A DNA stretch of 64,000 nucleotides, taken from contig NC_091013.1 in NCBI RefSeq assembly GCF_041296385.1, positions 32,063,001-32,127,000 of the forward strand, given 5' to 3'. Shown here one piece after another: positions 13,501-28,500 of the stretch. The stretch comes from Aphelocoma coerulescens. Lineage: Eukaryota; Chordata; Aves; Passeriformes; Corvidae. How positions within the stretch are numbered: the first letter of the stretch is position 1; every line of letters begins with the position of its first letter. The notes beneath the pieces were generated by a model. The model searched no databases, had not been told where the DNA came from, and saw only the letters and a program-made list of their open reading frames with translations. Made by a program: the position numbers and the translations under genes.

Positions 13501-16500
13501 TGCATCTCTTAAACCACAAGTGCAACAAACCTACATGTATTTACTCAAAATGTCTACAGCTGGTGAATTTAGTTAAGGAAGGAATTTACACTGTTTTGTT
13601 GAAAATTTCTGAACTACATAATGCACATTTCTCATCTGTTGCTTAATTACATACTATAAAGGAAAATACAGAATTAAGACAACTAAAGAAAAAACAAACA
13701 TCCTTAAGAATCCTTTCAACTTCACTTTCCTCAAATTTCAACCTGCTTCATTAAAGCTCAAGTAAAACCTGTCCTGAAATATGCATTAAAAATCATCAAA
13801 CATGGACAGATCCTGAAAGTACATACAAGTTCCATCAAGAACATAATATTACCAATTTTCTCAGAAAATTAATCTAACAGCAACTTTTGTAGGGAAAAAT
13901 AATTTTAAATAGACATGCTTCAGTAACACATGGCCCCACTCAAGATTCCTGACCCCGCTCTGTAAAGACACACTCAATATTTAGCATAACTGCAGAAAAA
14001 TTAAGACCTTAAATGTTCTAAAGGACACAAAGGGGGGCTAAAACTTTGTGCTTTTGCAGGAGTTCTTGAGAAAGACTTTGAAGGTTTCAGGACTCTCGAA
14101 CTACATGTATTCCAATAAACTAAAAAGGTTGAAAGACTGGCACATGTTCAGCTATAATTGTCTACCAGTCAGAAGGCTCCTGAACCTAGTTTTGTCTTGC
14201 CCACCTAACAAAGACAAAAAAGCCCTGTGGCTACAGGTAGCAGTTTTAGGATAGTTCCATTCGTGTCAGAACCACTACTGTACTGTTTTACTAGCTTTCA
14301 CAGACACAACTGTCAGTAATTTGTTGGCCTTCTGTATAAACAGAGAAACCCCTAACTACCTAAAGCTCTCTTTCTCCATAAAGAACCATCCAGAACAGCC
14401 ATGGAATAAACTACTACTAAATTGTAATCTTTGATAATTTCAAGACACATGTATTCAAACGTGTGGATGAAAATGTAACACAGAAGTAAACTATTTCTTG
14501 CAGATTGCTACGAGAAATTAACCCCTATTCTAAAGTTGGGACAGAACTAAATACTTCCTTATACAACACACTTGTTTTCGAACTGATACAATTCAGCTTC
14601 ACTAAGGCTGTTCTGAAGTTCCTGGTTCTTCATGCATCAAATACGGTCAGGACCTCAAGTTTTGAAGTGTCCCTTTTCTTTTGGCAGTCAAATAGGCCCA
14701 AAGTGCCTTAAGGAAACACAAAATTTTCATTATAGAGAAGGAATAAACGAAAGTGTTCAACAATCTACGTTTACCAGATTTTTGACAGAATGGCTTAATT
14801 GTTGCAGCATAACTAGTTCATCCAGTCACGAAATAAGCATTACCCTCCTTAATAATGGAACAAACCCTACAAAATGAGGGCAATATTACAAGGAGTTTAA
14901 AAACTCAAAAAAGAAAGTGACTTGCTCTTATTTTCCGCAACCAATTTGTTGGACCAGAGCATGACTAAGTACTTGAAGGCAGAACAGCTACAACTCTGGC
15001 AACAGTATTAGTGGTCTCTCACACACTGATGACCTGAAGATATTTAGTTCCTCCAGTACCCAGCTTAAACATATGCTAAATATAGCCTTGGCCTTTTCTT
15101 CTGACATTAAGATGAAATTTGTCACACAGCTCTGTCTCACTACTTTTAAACCCTAGCTCTCAAGGGTCAGAAGTCTATTTGTCAAGCTTTCCTAGAAGTA
15201 AGCTATTCACCAAGTTCCCTCCAAAATTTTTTTACTCTTGCTTATCACTTTTAAATTCCTTAATTGGTACAGCAGCAGAAATTCACAGAGTCCCTCAATG
15301 AAAAGAACAACTGACTTGATGTGCCATGTGATACACTGAAAAACACATCATGTCTGAACCTGTGTGGTAGCTTTTTCATTGCAAAAGTGACTCCCAAAGG
15401 CTTTAAAAATACCAAATCAACTACTTTGATACACAAAAAATAATTTATCTGGAAAAGCTTTGTCATGATGTGTATAATGGTTATCAAGTGACAGCCTTCC
15501 ATTAGATCAATATTTATGGTTTATAGCCCACAGTCTGAAGACCACAGATTTTTTTAAAAAATGGATAGGCTTGGGGTTTTTTTTAAATGGAGGAGTATGA
15601 GTTAGGCTCTACACTACCAGGTATTAGAAGTGATACTGATGGTCTGAAAATATGGTTATCTGCATTGTACTCAGCAAGTATACTACACACTTTAAAAAAT
15701 AAATTAAAAAAAAAGAAAAAACTGTCAAATCCAAGAAGACAAGCATGCAAATATAGCTGGAAAATAATTTAATGACTTTACCAACCCTTTCAATGCAAAA
15801 ATCATATACAGGTCTTTTTGGTTTTCAAAGCCCTCTACAGAAGTTGTGCTATAACTTACAAAGCCATGATTCCTATAGGATCACCTGACCTCATTAATGC
15901 AATAAGCATTAGGACCTCAATGAATTAAAATCTTCTTGCACTATACTGTAAGTTTCTCTTGACTTGAAAATCATTAGTGAATAACAGCTTAGCAAGCACT
16001 GCAATGGACTATTGTCACTGTGAAAACTTATCTTCATCACTAAAAATGTGTCCTGTTTCTACTTTAAATTCATCTAGCCTCAGTTTCCAGTATCCTAAAG
16101 TTTTGCAGATCTCTGCTACTAAAACACTGTTCCTCATAGTTACAGCTTCAAGCTTTATAAACACAGAACTGCTCTCCAAGATCTCAGTAAGGAACCTTTG
16201 CCAATCCTTCAGTCATTCTTCTGGCTCCTCTGGCTTCTTTTCAACACTTCAACACTTTTTGAAGTGCACTGGGACAAGGTATAGCTAGCTACACAACTAA
16301 ATCTGGAAAAGAAGGAAGACAGGAAGGGGAGAAGGAAGAAGTGAGAAAAATAGTGGGCAATGAGAAAAATCACACAGGAAAAGGTATGAATGAACAAGGG
16401 CGACTACCAGACTAGAGCCAAAATTCTGTAATAAAAACGGAAAGTAGAAAATCCAAATGCTAGAATTCTGAAGCTGGCTGCACTTCACATTCAGCAGCAG

Positions 16501-19500
16501 TGGTCTTACTGCTAAGGGCCCTAGAGTGTTTGGGTTCTTTTCATATTTCAAGCAACAAAGAAGATAAGCTCAAGAAAACAAGGGTCAGTTTACAGTCAGC
16601 TCCTGAAAGCTACTATTTGCTTATCTCAAAAAATTATGTTGGGCAACTGCTTTTTACACTGATGTGTAAATGGGATGTGTGTATGATGAGGACAAAGAAT
16701 CTCACAGACTCTGTATTCCTCTCCCACTCACTGAAAATGAATTACAGTTCTCAAATATAAAAGTTTCCAAAGGTTCAGATATTGCGGCCTAAAAATGCTG
16801 TTCAGAGCATTCAAAGGAGGCTATGAAGCAAATTAATTTTACCACGCATAAAAATGACTTGCTCTACTATTAAGTTATATTTTCAGTCACACATAACCTA
16901 ACTTCTAATTCTGAACACTATATGGTGAACCTGTGAATGATCAATTTTTATGAGAAAAAGTAAATCTAAGTAGAAAGTTTCAAATTGAAAGAAAATAACA
17001 CTTACTGTAATTGGCACATCTTTTGTTCCTGAATTTAATAAATGCAGATTTAAAATTTTTGGCAGATCTGTTAAAGAACAAAAAACACACCTGTCTATTA
17101 GGCTACTTTAACATGTGAATCTTATACAAAGTAATTTATACTAGCTGGCTTCTTCTGTAACTCCACTGTTCTGTGTTAAAAAGTTATACTAACATGACAG
17201 AACAGTCAAAATAGGTAGTCCGAAGAATCTGACACAAACTGCAATTTTGTGTATTAGTATGTATTACATGCTTCAGCTTACCATTCATATTTCTACACAT
17301 GAAGAAGTGAACAGACTAAAAATACCACAATGAATGACTTTGTCAGGTGCACCCATGTTCAGAAGAAATTACTCTTGAAAATCTTTACATGTTAAGGAAG
17401 TTGCAAGGAAAAGTTCTTCAGAAGCTATCTTTTTTTGGTTGAAAAAAATATACCATTTTTCTTCAGCAATAAATCCCTCTTCAGTTTCAAAAAAATACCT
17501 CCAGTTTTACTACTTTCTGATATATATATTTTTATCACTAAACAATATTAATACAAGCATAAAATGTTAAGCACAAATGTATAAGTGGCAATTAAAAAAA
17601 GATCCTATCATAAAACATTTGATCAAGTTTGCACATCTTCACTTTTCGCTGTGTCCGAAAATCATTAAAACTTACCCAGATGTGAAGCAATCTTTCAAAA
17701 CAAGTTCACAAACTAAGTGAACTGAAATGCTTTTCAGACTATGCCATGTGCAACTGTGTAACACTAATGTTACTATTGGACTTATACACTGGTGTGTAAA
17801 CTACTGCTTGCTTGTACACACCCCAGGTACTCTCGCATCTGTGCACTGTTGTAACCTGCTGCTGTTATCTGTCTTTTTAAAAGCATCATTCCACAAGCAA
17901 CCCTGAACAGTACAAAGGTAACTGGGCTTTCCCCTCCCCACCCTATTCCTGATAAATACTTTGAGAACTGAAGAATGGTTTACCTTGTGTTCTTAGTGTA
18001 CCAAAATCTAGCATTTCTGTTGATGAATAGATTCCTGGTGCTTAAAAAAAAAAGAAAAAAGAAAAAGTTACAATGTTCTTATTATACTAAGAATTAATTT
18101 GAATAACTGAAAAAAAACCCAACCAAAACACTAAAAAACCCCAAAAATCAACAAAACCCCAACCACTCTTTCACAAACCTGTTGTAACTTCTACTTCAAC
18201 AGGGAGAATAATAAATTCTGTGTTGTCTGAGGCATTTGTTTTTATTCTAATGAAGGCTGTATGATTATCTGCTTCTCTTGAAGAAAAGCTGGCTCTCATC
18301 ACTCCTTTTGTTTCATAGGGAGGTATTTCCTGATAAATAATCAAAGCATATCTATGAGACCACAGTAATTACAAAAAAAGCTGTCACACCAAATAATTAC
18401 AATAGAAGCATTGAGTATAACTGTGTTAAGAGAATAAGCTACAATAGCAGGAAGAGACAGGCTTCATAGAACTAAAATTACCATTAAATTCATAAAGGAT
18501 AGTTGTAATCATCTAATATGACACTGATTAAAAATAGGTATATGCAAGAGAACTTTTGTGTCTCATTTGATTAAGTTAACAATTCTACGATTCTAAGTTT
18601 AATATATAAAATTTGTGGTAAAAACACAGACTAAATTAACAGAATCTGGCTAAACAAAAGATATTCAGAAAAAATGTTGACAGTAACATCAAATATTGAC
18701 TTTGCATATTCTAACTGTTTTTTCTCCAAAGGAGACACAAGCCATATAGTTTCAGGGCTAAACACGAACTAAAATAGTGCACAACTCCGTGTAGCCAGAA
18801 GCTTGTGGAGCTCCAGGTTTATGAGTCACCATGTAATTTACAGGAAAAAGTAAAAATATATTTTATTTTCTGTACCACACCTATCAGTTCTAATTGGCAT
18901 TCAGGGTTTGAAAGACAACTCTTTCTGTATTAGCTGGACACAGCTGCAGCACAAGACTAACTTCAGCACCACAGCTGAAATACTAACATTGGATTGTCTT
19001 CCCTGCCATACTACAGAAGGTCTGAGGATTGGAGTTTTGGTTGGCTGTTTGATTTTTGTTTTTAACTAGAAAACGAAAAACTTGATTTGAAATTTTCTAA
19101 GGCACAATGACTGCAGATGTATTCTTTGAAAACTGTTGATTATCAAAGTAAGAAGATTTCAAGTTCTGTTTTCACATTTATTCACAGACCCAACATAATG
19201 CATCCATTTATTAATGTTTCAAAGGATGTGATCTGACTCTTCCATATGTGTAACTAGGGATCCAAAGTCAGTCAGATCCCTGAAGTAACTTTGAAGAGTG
19301 ATTACAAAAATACTCCTGCATATGAAGACTGCTTCATCCAATCATTCAAGCATTTGCCATCACAACAATTTTATACAATTACGCATATCCATATGTCAAA
19401 GTATCATCACCATATTTCAAATATTTTCTTCTACTCCGAAGCTTTTTCTAACTGCAGTGCAGCTCTTGACATAACCAATATAATGATGTACCTGTGTGTT

Positions 19501-22500
19501 TCCTCCTACTGGTTTGATTTCTTCAAGTTGTCTTATTGTTTTGAAATACCAACAGTTATATGAAAATGCATAACAATGGGTATGAAAATGGATGGATATA
19601 AGAAACAAGAGGATTATTCCTTTCAAGACACTGGAAGCTTTCACATGCAAGACCTCATGGCTTTAACTGGCAACCTGGCTGAGAGAAGCTGAAAAGCGAC
19701 ATGCTCTGAAAAACATCTCCCTTGAGTTCTCCTGACAGCTAGTAAGGGGCTATCTATAGAAGCAATGCAAATTGACTAAAACAGTGTCAAAACATTAGGA
19801 CATTTATGCTTTAAAATCCATTTTCACGTGAACATCTAACCCTCAGCATCTGTTTCCACTGTATTTTTTAAAAAGTTGTGATCAGTGTTAATACTTATTT
19901 CCTTGCAACTTTTGTACCTAAAACTAAAATACTGCCATTCTAATGGACTTTCTCCAGAAAAGACAAGAATTAGGTATTGTGATTGTCCTTTGTAACTCAC
20001 TTGGAAATATGCTGACTTACTTTGCCTTGGAAATACCCTCTTAAAACAAATATAACTGTCACATGACTGTAATGACACACCTGAGCAAGAGACAAGCTTA
20101 GGGCTCAATGGCTCTGAAGTCTCTCCCAGACCAAAAACCAGTCATCACAAAATCAAATCATTCTAACTGAAAAGGAAAATAAGTTTTGTATCTAGCTGGA
20201 CATTATCAACAATGTGACATACAGCATGGAGCCAAAAACCATACCTTCGGGATTATTCTAAATTTTATTTCACTTAAAGATATCAGTGTGTGTTACTTCA
20301 AATCAGATTTCATGAGCCAGACCATGGGTCCATCCATTCCACTACCTTGTCTCTAGCAGCAGACATGAGTAGGGAGTAGCTGCAGGGCATGCATGTAGGA
20401 ATATTTTCCAGAACAGTTTCCAGCCACTCTCAACTCATGATCTAGGGATTTACTTCAGCTAGACACACTGCTGTTTTATTTAGTAGTCCGTGATATATTT
20501 TTCTTCCCTAAATTTGTTCAGCTTCATTTTCAACCCATGTGTGCATTTACAGTAATTTGCAGGAAGGACTTTCTAAGTTAAAAAAACCCCACCACCAACA
20601 AAAAAGCCAACACAAAAAAACCATGTATACTTTTTCTGTGGGTTAGATCCAGCTCACAGGCCTCCAGGACTGAAAGCTCAGGTAGGTGTAATTCATTCTA
20701 ATGGGAATCATTTTGTTCTTTGCATTTCAAAACAGCACAGCTCTACACATATGGCTTATCGTAATTAAACCTTTCATTCAACTCCTACTACCACAACATT
20801 AACAGACCCTGTTATTGTTTCCATTTTTATGGGGTATTTTAATGATTACATGACAGGAGTCAAACCTAGTAAAAAAAAGCCAAAGCCTAAGCTCATATCA
20901 AAATAAAAACTCCCAATAAGTACAGTAAGTGCTGCAAGACACAACTACTCACCCATAGCTTTCTTGTACCTCCCTGCTGACCTGTTGGAAGCTCTAAATG
21001 GAGATCACCTCCACTGGAATACATTTCTACCACCTGAGGTGGATAATAGGAAACGGTTAGCACTCAGGCTTAAAGGGAATCTGCTTAGTTATCAGGTATT
21101 ATCATGTGCAATGGCATAGCTTAATGACTATTTGACCACTGGAATATCTTACAAATTCACTTTAATGCTGATATAGCCATTTGCTAGTGCTACATTTTAT
21201 GTGCTTTCTAGAGCATTTTACAGTTTGTGAATCACTTAACAGAATCAGCATTTGGTTAGGTAAAGACATCAATCCTGCCTGAACAAAAGAATGTTTCCCA
21301 GCATTACATATTGGCGTATACTGAAACAACACCTAATGCTGTGCAAACTAGACAGAATGAAGCCAAGAGGCATCACTGGATTAAAAGATCTGTTTAGCTC
21401 TGTTTGCTTCAGTATTCTTCCTAATTATCAGTGAAGTTTAAATCTTTATTTTTCAGAAATTACAACCATTTAAAAACTGAAATTTAACCTCAGTTTTGGA
21501 AATGAAGAGATCTGCGACTATAATCTACAATGTCGAGAACTGATTTGCATCTGAGCAGAAAAAAAATCTTATGAAAGACATGATCTCAAATAGCTCTAAA
21601 GTTCAAACAGAATTTTAAGAAGTACCAAAATAAACAAAATTTCAGTTTAATACCATAAATGAGCATTTAATGATTTTTCTCTTAGGCTCACCTGCAAAGG
21701 TTCACTGTGAGGGTTATGTATATTTATTATAGGAGAGAAACTGCTATTTACAGGAACTCGTGCCCCAATAAATGGGCGCAATCGATAGGGGTTCGGAACT
21801 CCAATGCCAAACACCTGGTTCAGAGAAAGAAACACAAACTTAAGTAGCTGTTTGCAATTGTTGCAGAGCCTAACATGCATACCCATTTTAGCAATCCATC
21901 AAAAACTCTTTTGGATAAATTTTATAGTATAAAATGTATAGTATATGTATGTATAGTATAGTATGTATAGTATAGTATAAATGTATGTATGTATAGTATG
22001 TATGTATAGTATAAAATGTAACCAAACCTTTAAAACCAGTATCATACTAAAGCTCTGAAATAAAGAAACTGGTTTAGTTTGCAGCTAAAGGCTATTCCTC
22101 TATTTAGGCTATATTCCTCTAAAGGCTATTTCTACTATTTACTTACATGTATACTGAAAAACAGGAAATCAAAAACCCACCCTTTTTTCTGACACTCTGG
22201 AATACTAGATACCAGCTAAAGGTTAATGAAATATGATATGTTCCTTTAATCATATAATTATGAAACTATTCATATTGGGAAGCATTTTTGCTGTTGTTTT
22301 CAAAACACTGTCATGGTAAGAGTCATATTCTTTCAACAAGAGGATTTCTCTCATTTTTCACTTTTCAGTCTCTCTCATCTGTCTGAATTATCTTTCTGAA
22401 TCTCCAGTGAGTAATTTTTTGCCAGCTTAATAAATAACATTGTTTTGCCACTGGATCAGATAAGTCAAGAGCTAAAGGATGAGCTAGATCACTACAATGA

Positions 22501-25500
22501 GCCAGTAAAATAACACACACAAGAAAAGGTATTGGGAGAATTTAAATTAATTCCATTGATCTGGCTTACAGTACTGCCCTACAGATCTTTACAATGGTGT
22601 ACCCATGTTACAACAAACAGCAGGGATGGAAACTTCTTCAGCTGGGTTGATGGAAAAAAAGAAAAGAAACAAGCCAACAACCCACCAACATTGTGCAAAT
22701 ATCCTTGGATGGTTAAGCATCCCATAATAGATACTGCTTTGGCTGATTCACAATTCACTTTTCTGGAAAGAGTGTAATTCCCTTACCTGATAAGTAAATA
22801 CCCCATGATTAGAAGTGTTAATAAATAAAGTGTTCTCTACATTTCCCACTACTCTTGCGAGGAAAACTACATCAAAGGACGTATTCCCTCCTGGAAGAAT
22901 TTTCTGGAAAAAATAAAATAAAAGCAAGCAAGCAGAAGGATAAGCAAAACTGTTTACTGAATAAATTGCATCATGCAGATGAATTAAAGTTTTTGTGCTA
23001 CAGAAGATTCTCACACGTTCTTTATGGAATACTGAAGTTAGACAGTCAACTGAAGATTTGAAAAGAGAAAAGTAGAACTTTCAGACAAATGAAATGTGTA
23101 CAAACCAATAAAAATAGCATTAATTTAAAACTATTATCTAGTACAGAATCATATTTACTTGAATTTTTGCACTGAATTCTGAATTTAGAGTTCAGCTTAT
23201 CACAAAAATATTTTAGACTGATAGTTCAAAGGTCACTGGAGAAATGCAATTGCTACAAGACTTCCATAAATGCCACAGGTTGCTTATTATGGACAGGTTT
23301 TCTGATTTTTTTCACATTTAATGGCTCTTGTTAGGCCACAGGCCTTGCAGAGAAAAGTGAAACTCAAGGGCTCTATCTGACAGCAGGTTAGGAGTTAACC
23401 AACCGCCGACACCATGCTTTCGAATGTGCGAGTTCCTGTAACACAATTACTTACAGCTCTAAGTACATTGGAGCGACTACTGCACACTAACACAATTTCA
23501 TGTGACTTGGAATATTCAGAAAAAATATAGGAACAGTTTGTTTCTGTAACTGCTCTAAGGAAATGTACTCACTTCAGCAACAAAGGAGATCTGCCGTTAA
23601 ACCATCAATTACAATATACATTTCCAACGCGGTCAGAACTCCTTGTGTTTCTGTGCTCAGCTCAGATTTGCTCTGAGATGAAGAGCTGCAGTATCTTAAT
23701 ACTTCTAGGTGTGTAATTAATGCAGTAAGTCACTCTTCTAAAGAAGCTTCCATTCAGATTGGAGAGGGGGAAGAAAAGCTCATTTTGAGAAAGCAAAAAA
23801 ACTTACCCTATTTTGGAAAAACGATGCATGAAAATGTGATGTTGTAGCAGATATTGATACTAATGTAATTGTTTCTTCTGAGCTAGGGTTATGTAGGTAA
23901 ACTTTTTCCATTTTTGGCATTCCAACTGGCCTGTCAAAATAGAGAGAGAAAATATTTTCGAAGTGTTAGAAATCTAGACAATAGAGCATTGGACTTTTTC
24001 CCATTACACCAGATAGGAGCATAGAAGTGATGAACACTGACAACAGCTTTGCATTTAATGCTTTTTTCAAGTAATGTATATAACTTGGACCTAGAAGAAT
24101 TACTTAGTTAACATATCTTCCATTATTTTATTGCTTACTTTTCCTGAAAGTTTACCTAATGTTGCATCATGCTCATTCCATTGTGAGGTTTTTACTTCAG
24201 AATGAAAAGAAGCAAAGTTTTCTATTCCTATGCTAGAACCTCTAAATAATTATCTTAAGACAGGGTGCACACAGCAACTGAAAATAAACAGAACACACCC
24301 TAGACAAAAGTCTAAATGCCCATTTTTTCTATGATATACTGTAAGTAGGCTTACCCAGAACCCAGAATTTTTCTGGTATTATATTTTAGAATACTGTCTA
24401 CAGAATTAAGTATGCAGACATGTACAGCAACAACAATTTTATTTCTATATTTTGTTTGAATTGATACCTTAGGTAAAAAAATAAAGGCTTGAGACAAATT
24501 CTAGAATTTAGGAACCTAAAACATGGAGGTTACACAGTCAAACAACTGCACAACTTTTCAGTAACAAGACATGCTAACAAATTTATTCAACACAAACTTT
24601 TGGCTTGTTTCTTTTTGCTTACAACAGCTGAGGTGACAATAGATGCTCCAGTTCCAGCAATTATTTTTCAGACTTTACTGTCTCTTCAGAATTTTTTTCA
24701 TGCCTTTTAACACATACATGTTAAGTATCAGCACCAAAGCACTAATAGAGCGTGCAGATTACAAAGTGCTGCATTTGGAATTCTGGAATTTAAAACAGTT
24801 AACTCTTAACTTTCAGGTTACATGTACTCCATCCAGCACTCTCCCCCATGTCACTTGCTCCAAGCACTGCAAGGACACCAAAACTACTGATAAAAATTAC
24901 GACCTGTAGTACCTGCAGTGATGCTGACCAGAAAAAGGCAGCTGTTCTGCCATCCTCAATTAACCTTAACAGACCAAATTAATATGTGCTATTGCAGTCT
25001 CAGTTTTTCAACTGAGAGGGGGTGTGGAGTATATCTCAAGAGATGAAGCAACATAACTTTGCTGTAAATTAAAGGCTCCATTGAAAGGAGAATTTAGTGA
25101 CAATAAACAAACTATGCCATAATTTACAAAGTGATTGTGGTTACAGAACCTCCTACGCATGAAACATGGGCTAAAGAAGCAGATGCTAAGACAAATCAAA
25201 GACACAATTATTAACCATCAATAAAGGACATCATCACTAACAGAAAAATATATCTGCATTCTGCCACTGTAAAACTCTTTGCTTTGCTTGCCAAATTTCA
25301 TGTCACCTAATTTCATGTCTCCAACAGCAAACACTTGTTCTCGATCCTTCTTTCACTGTCAAAAAATCTCATTTTGACTCCTCTAACTTCACCAGTAACA
25401 AAGATCACAATTTCTCTCACCTTTTAAAACCTGTACAAAACCAAACATCTGGGTTAAGCCCTAACAGAAAATATTTTTATCTCTTGCTAGTATACATGGG

Positions 25501-28500
25501 GATGTCAGAAAGGGAAACAGTTTATCAGCTGTGACATTTTGCATTAACTACTGTAACTGCTACACTGTTGATCAATGGAATTAAACAGTAAACCTATGCA
25601 CCTGTTTTTCTTTTGCTAGGACAAAGCTTACCAGACCAGAGGAATGCAAATGAGAGCCAGCCCTCCAAACTTCCTCACCTCTACCCCCACCCCCACCAAA
25701 AATCCCAGTATAATAACAAACATGCAAATCCACAACCGAGAAAAGTGCCTGCTGATAGGGAGTTACCCAGCACCTACTGAATTCAGAACCCACTGCTTCA
25801 AACACTCTTTCACTGACATCACTACAGATGGCCTTGAGTATTTTATCTGCTTGGTAACTATGAAAGGCAGAAGCTTTTATACCAGTCAACACTTTTGCAG
25901 CAAATTCCTTGTTTAGACAAAGTGGTCAAGCCTTAAACCAGTACTCTGATTCTTCCAACACCAATTTCTTTTTTTAAAAGGGAAGAAATAAAACAGTCAG
26001 TCAGTCTCCTCCACCACTGAAGAAAGCTCTTTCAGCCTGAGGATCAGCTGTTTGTTCCCTAGTTCTCACTACAATTTTTCACTCTCCTTAGTGGAAGACA
26101 TGCTCCCAGAGCCTTAGTGTAACTCTTTTGCTTGCCACAGTGCAGTTTTCGGACACTTCTCTTCCCCACAGCACATTCAGCAGCTTGTCAAGAAGGGGAA
26201 ATCATCCTCCTAGCATGTAACAAAGCACTCCAACCACTCTTCATATGAGGAGTTCAACAGCAAAAACTAGAATCAAACTGAACAGTTCCTTCCAACTACA
26301 ATAGCAGGAAGAGAGAGATGAATAGATTTTAATCACTGTATTACATGTGAGCAAATGACATTACTAGTGTATTATCTGTGGTCTCTAAAGAGAAACAGTT
26401 ATGTACTGAAAACTGAAGATCAGAAGTTCACTTCAGTGGCACCTATGACGCATCATGTGTGAAACATCACAAAACCAAGAAAATGATCTTGAATGAACAG
26501 GCAATAGTGAAGCACAAGTCAGCTCATGCCAGAAAGGTAGTTCTCAAATAAAATCTTTAGGACCTTCATGCTTTTGCAGTTCTGAAAAGAAGGGACAATC
26601 CATCTGTTTGATAGGCTCAAGCCTATAAAAACAAACTGGTAGGGAAACAGCCATGACCATGACCAACAACACAGCTCACTAATTTCATATTGCAGACTAA
26701 ATTACTACAGTATAATTATAGGTAATAAAGGGAGAAGGCACTAAAAAGGAATTCTGATAGGACGTTGTTTTACTTTGCTCCTTTGCTGATCATTCTGATT
26801 TTGAAACAATGAGTCTGATATTACACTTGGCTGAGATACAGCGTTCCTTATATTCTTTAAGTGTGATGTTAGCCAAATATACAGAAATAGGACCTCACAA
26901 ACCTCACCCATTTTTTCTGCCATCAGACATGGTAAAATCCAGGTAGGGCAGAGTGCACCAGACACCTCTAATGAACCTACATCCCAAGCAATAATCTCAT
27001 GAGGGACGCTCTCCAAGCTGCAGATTATCAAACCACAATGATCTGCACACGTATGGTTGTAGCTGATGCCAATTTTAGAGCAGAATTTCCCAGAGCAGTC
27101 AACAGCTAGCACTTTTCTTTGTGAGAAGATGGTATAGACACAGACCTTCAGGCAAAACGAACTATCAAAGCATGTAAGATTTTGCTCCTGATCCTTTGTC
27201 CCTGCATAATGCTAGGTCCACCTACACTGATAAAAAACCTGATACCATAACCTAGATGAGAAGATGCTAATTAACAAGAGTGAGGTGCTTGGTCAAATGG
27301 GTAAAGAAACCTCTGTTCATGTTCTTTACTGCTACAACTCCACTCTTTCCAAAGTCTGAGTTAGTACCTGAAGTGTATTGTAAGCATGTCCTTGTAATGG
27401 AATTCATTGCTGTTCCAGGGATCAAAGGGTTCTTTTAACAATGGAAATCAGCTCCTGCAAATTTTGGGGAGATGAGTCCTTGCGTTATTGGCCCAAAACT
27501 GACTTGCAAAAATAAGTAGCTACTCATTGTGAAGCAAACATAAATTGAGAAAATGCCCTTTTAAAAGCACAATTAATTTTTTTTCTTACTGCATATTGTT
27601 TAAACACCTCTGTAAAATGCTCACTTGATTTATGAAAACTGATACAAATCTTCTACTGAAAAGCAAAATATATAAATTCAGCAGATACATTCTTCATCTT
27701 CCATCTCTTAATTCTTTCTAATGAGACTGGAGAGAGAAATGAAGTCAACCAAAAGCTTCCCAGTTACATTTTGAAATGCTGGGAATATAGGTAAATATAC
27801 TCAATATTCAGTTCTGGTAAATTCCTCATGAATTTTGAGAATGTGACATATGTTTTCCCCCATGTATTTTTTTCATTTAGCATCTCTGGCAACTGCGGAA
27901 ACAATTGCAAAACCAGTTGTCACACAACATATCAGAAGTGTCACAAGGGTTAAATCAGTATCCTGTCATACAGTATCCTATCAGACAGGGGTGAATAACA
28001 GATGCCTAGAAGGCAGAGTGTAATGTTGAAAGCATACAAAGTCAGGTGCCGAGGACACTCTCCTAGGCTTGGGAATTTCCTGAACCAATGAAGACAGTTT
28101 TCCAGCCAGAAGATCAGACTGAGCAAGCTCCAACAGTAAGAACTTCGGTGCTGACTTGTAATGTATCCAACTACTTTTAATTAAAAAAAAAACCAAAACG
28201 AGCTGGTCTTACAAGGTTACCTCTAGAAACTGAAAGGGAATGCCTTTTGCACCCCGTACTGAAGAAAATGCTAGCTTCCTTACGCAAAGGAAGCCTGCAT
28301 GATGTACAAAACTGGAGAATTAGCAAGCAGAGCATTCTTCCTGCTTCACACAAAAATGGTTGAGTGACACAGGCAAGTGGCTTCTTCACCTGAAGTTAAG
28401 AGTAGCTGAAGCACATACATTTGCATTCTCAAATGCGTCTCCAACTCAGAAAAGCAAAAGAAAACAGAAGGGTTTTGGTTTTGCATATGTACTAACCTAT

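Noticed and set aside
26741..27112. 123-codon open frame on the minus strand
   Set aside because: No similarity I can recognise, no splice context in the TMEM131 frame, and a length that can arise by chance in 10 kb of intron.
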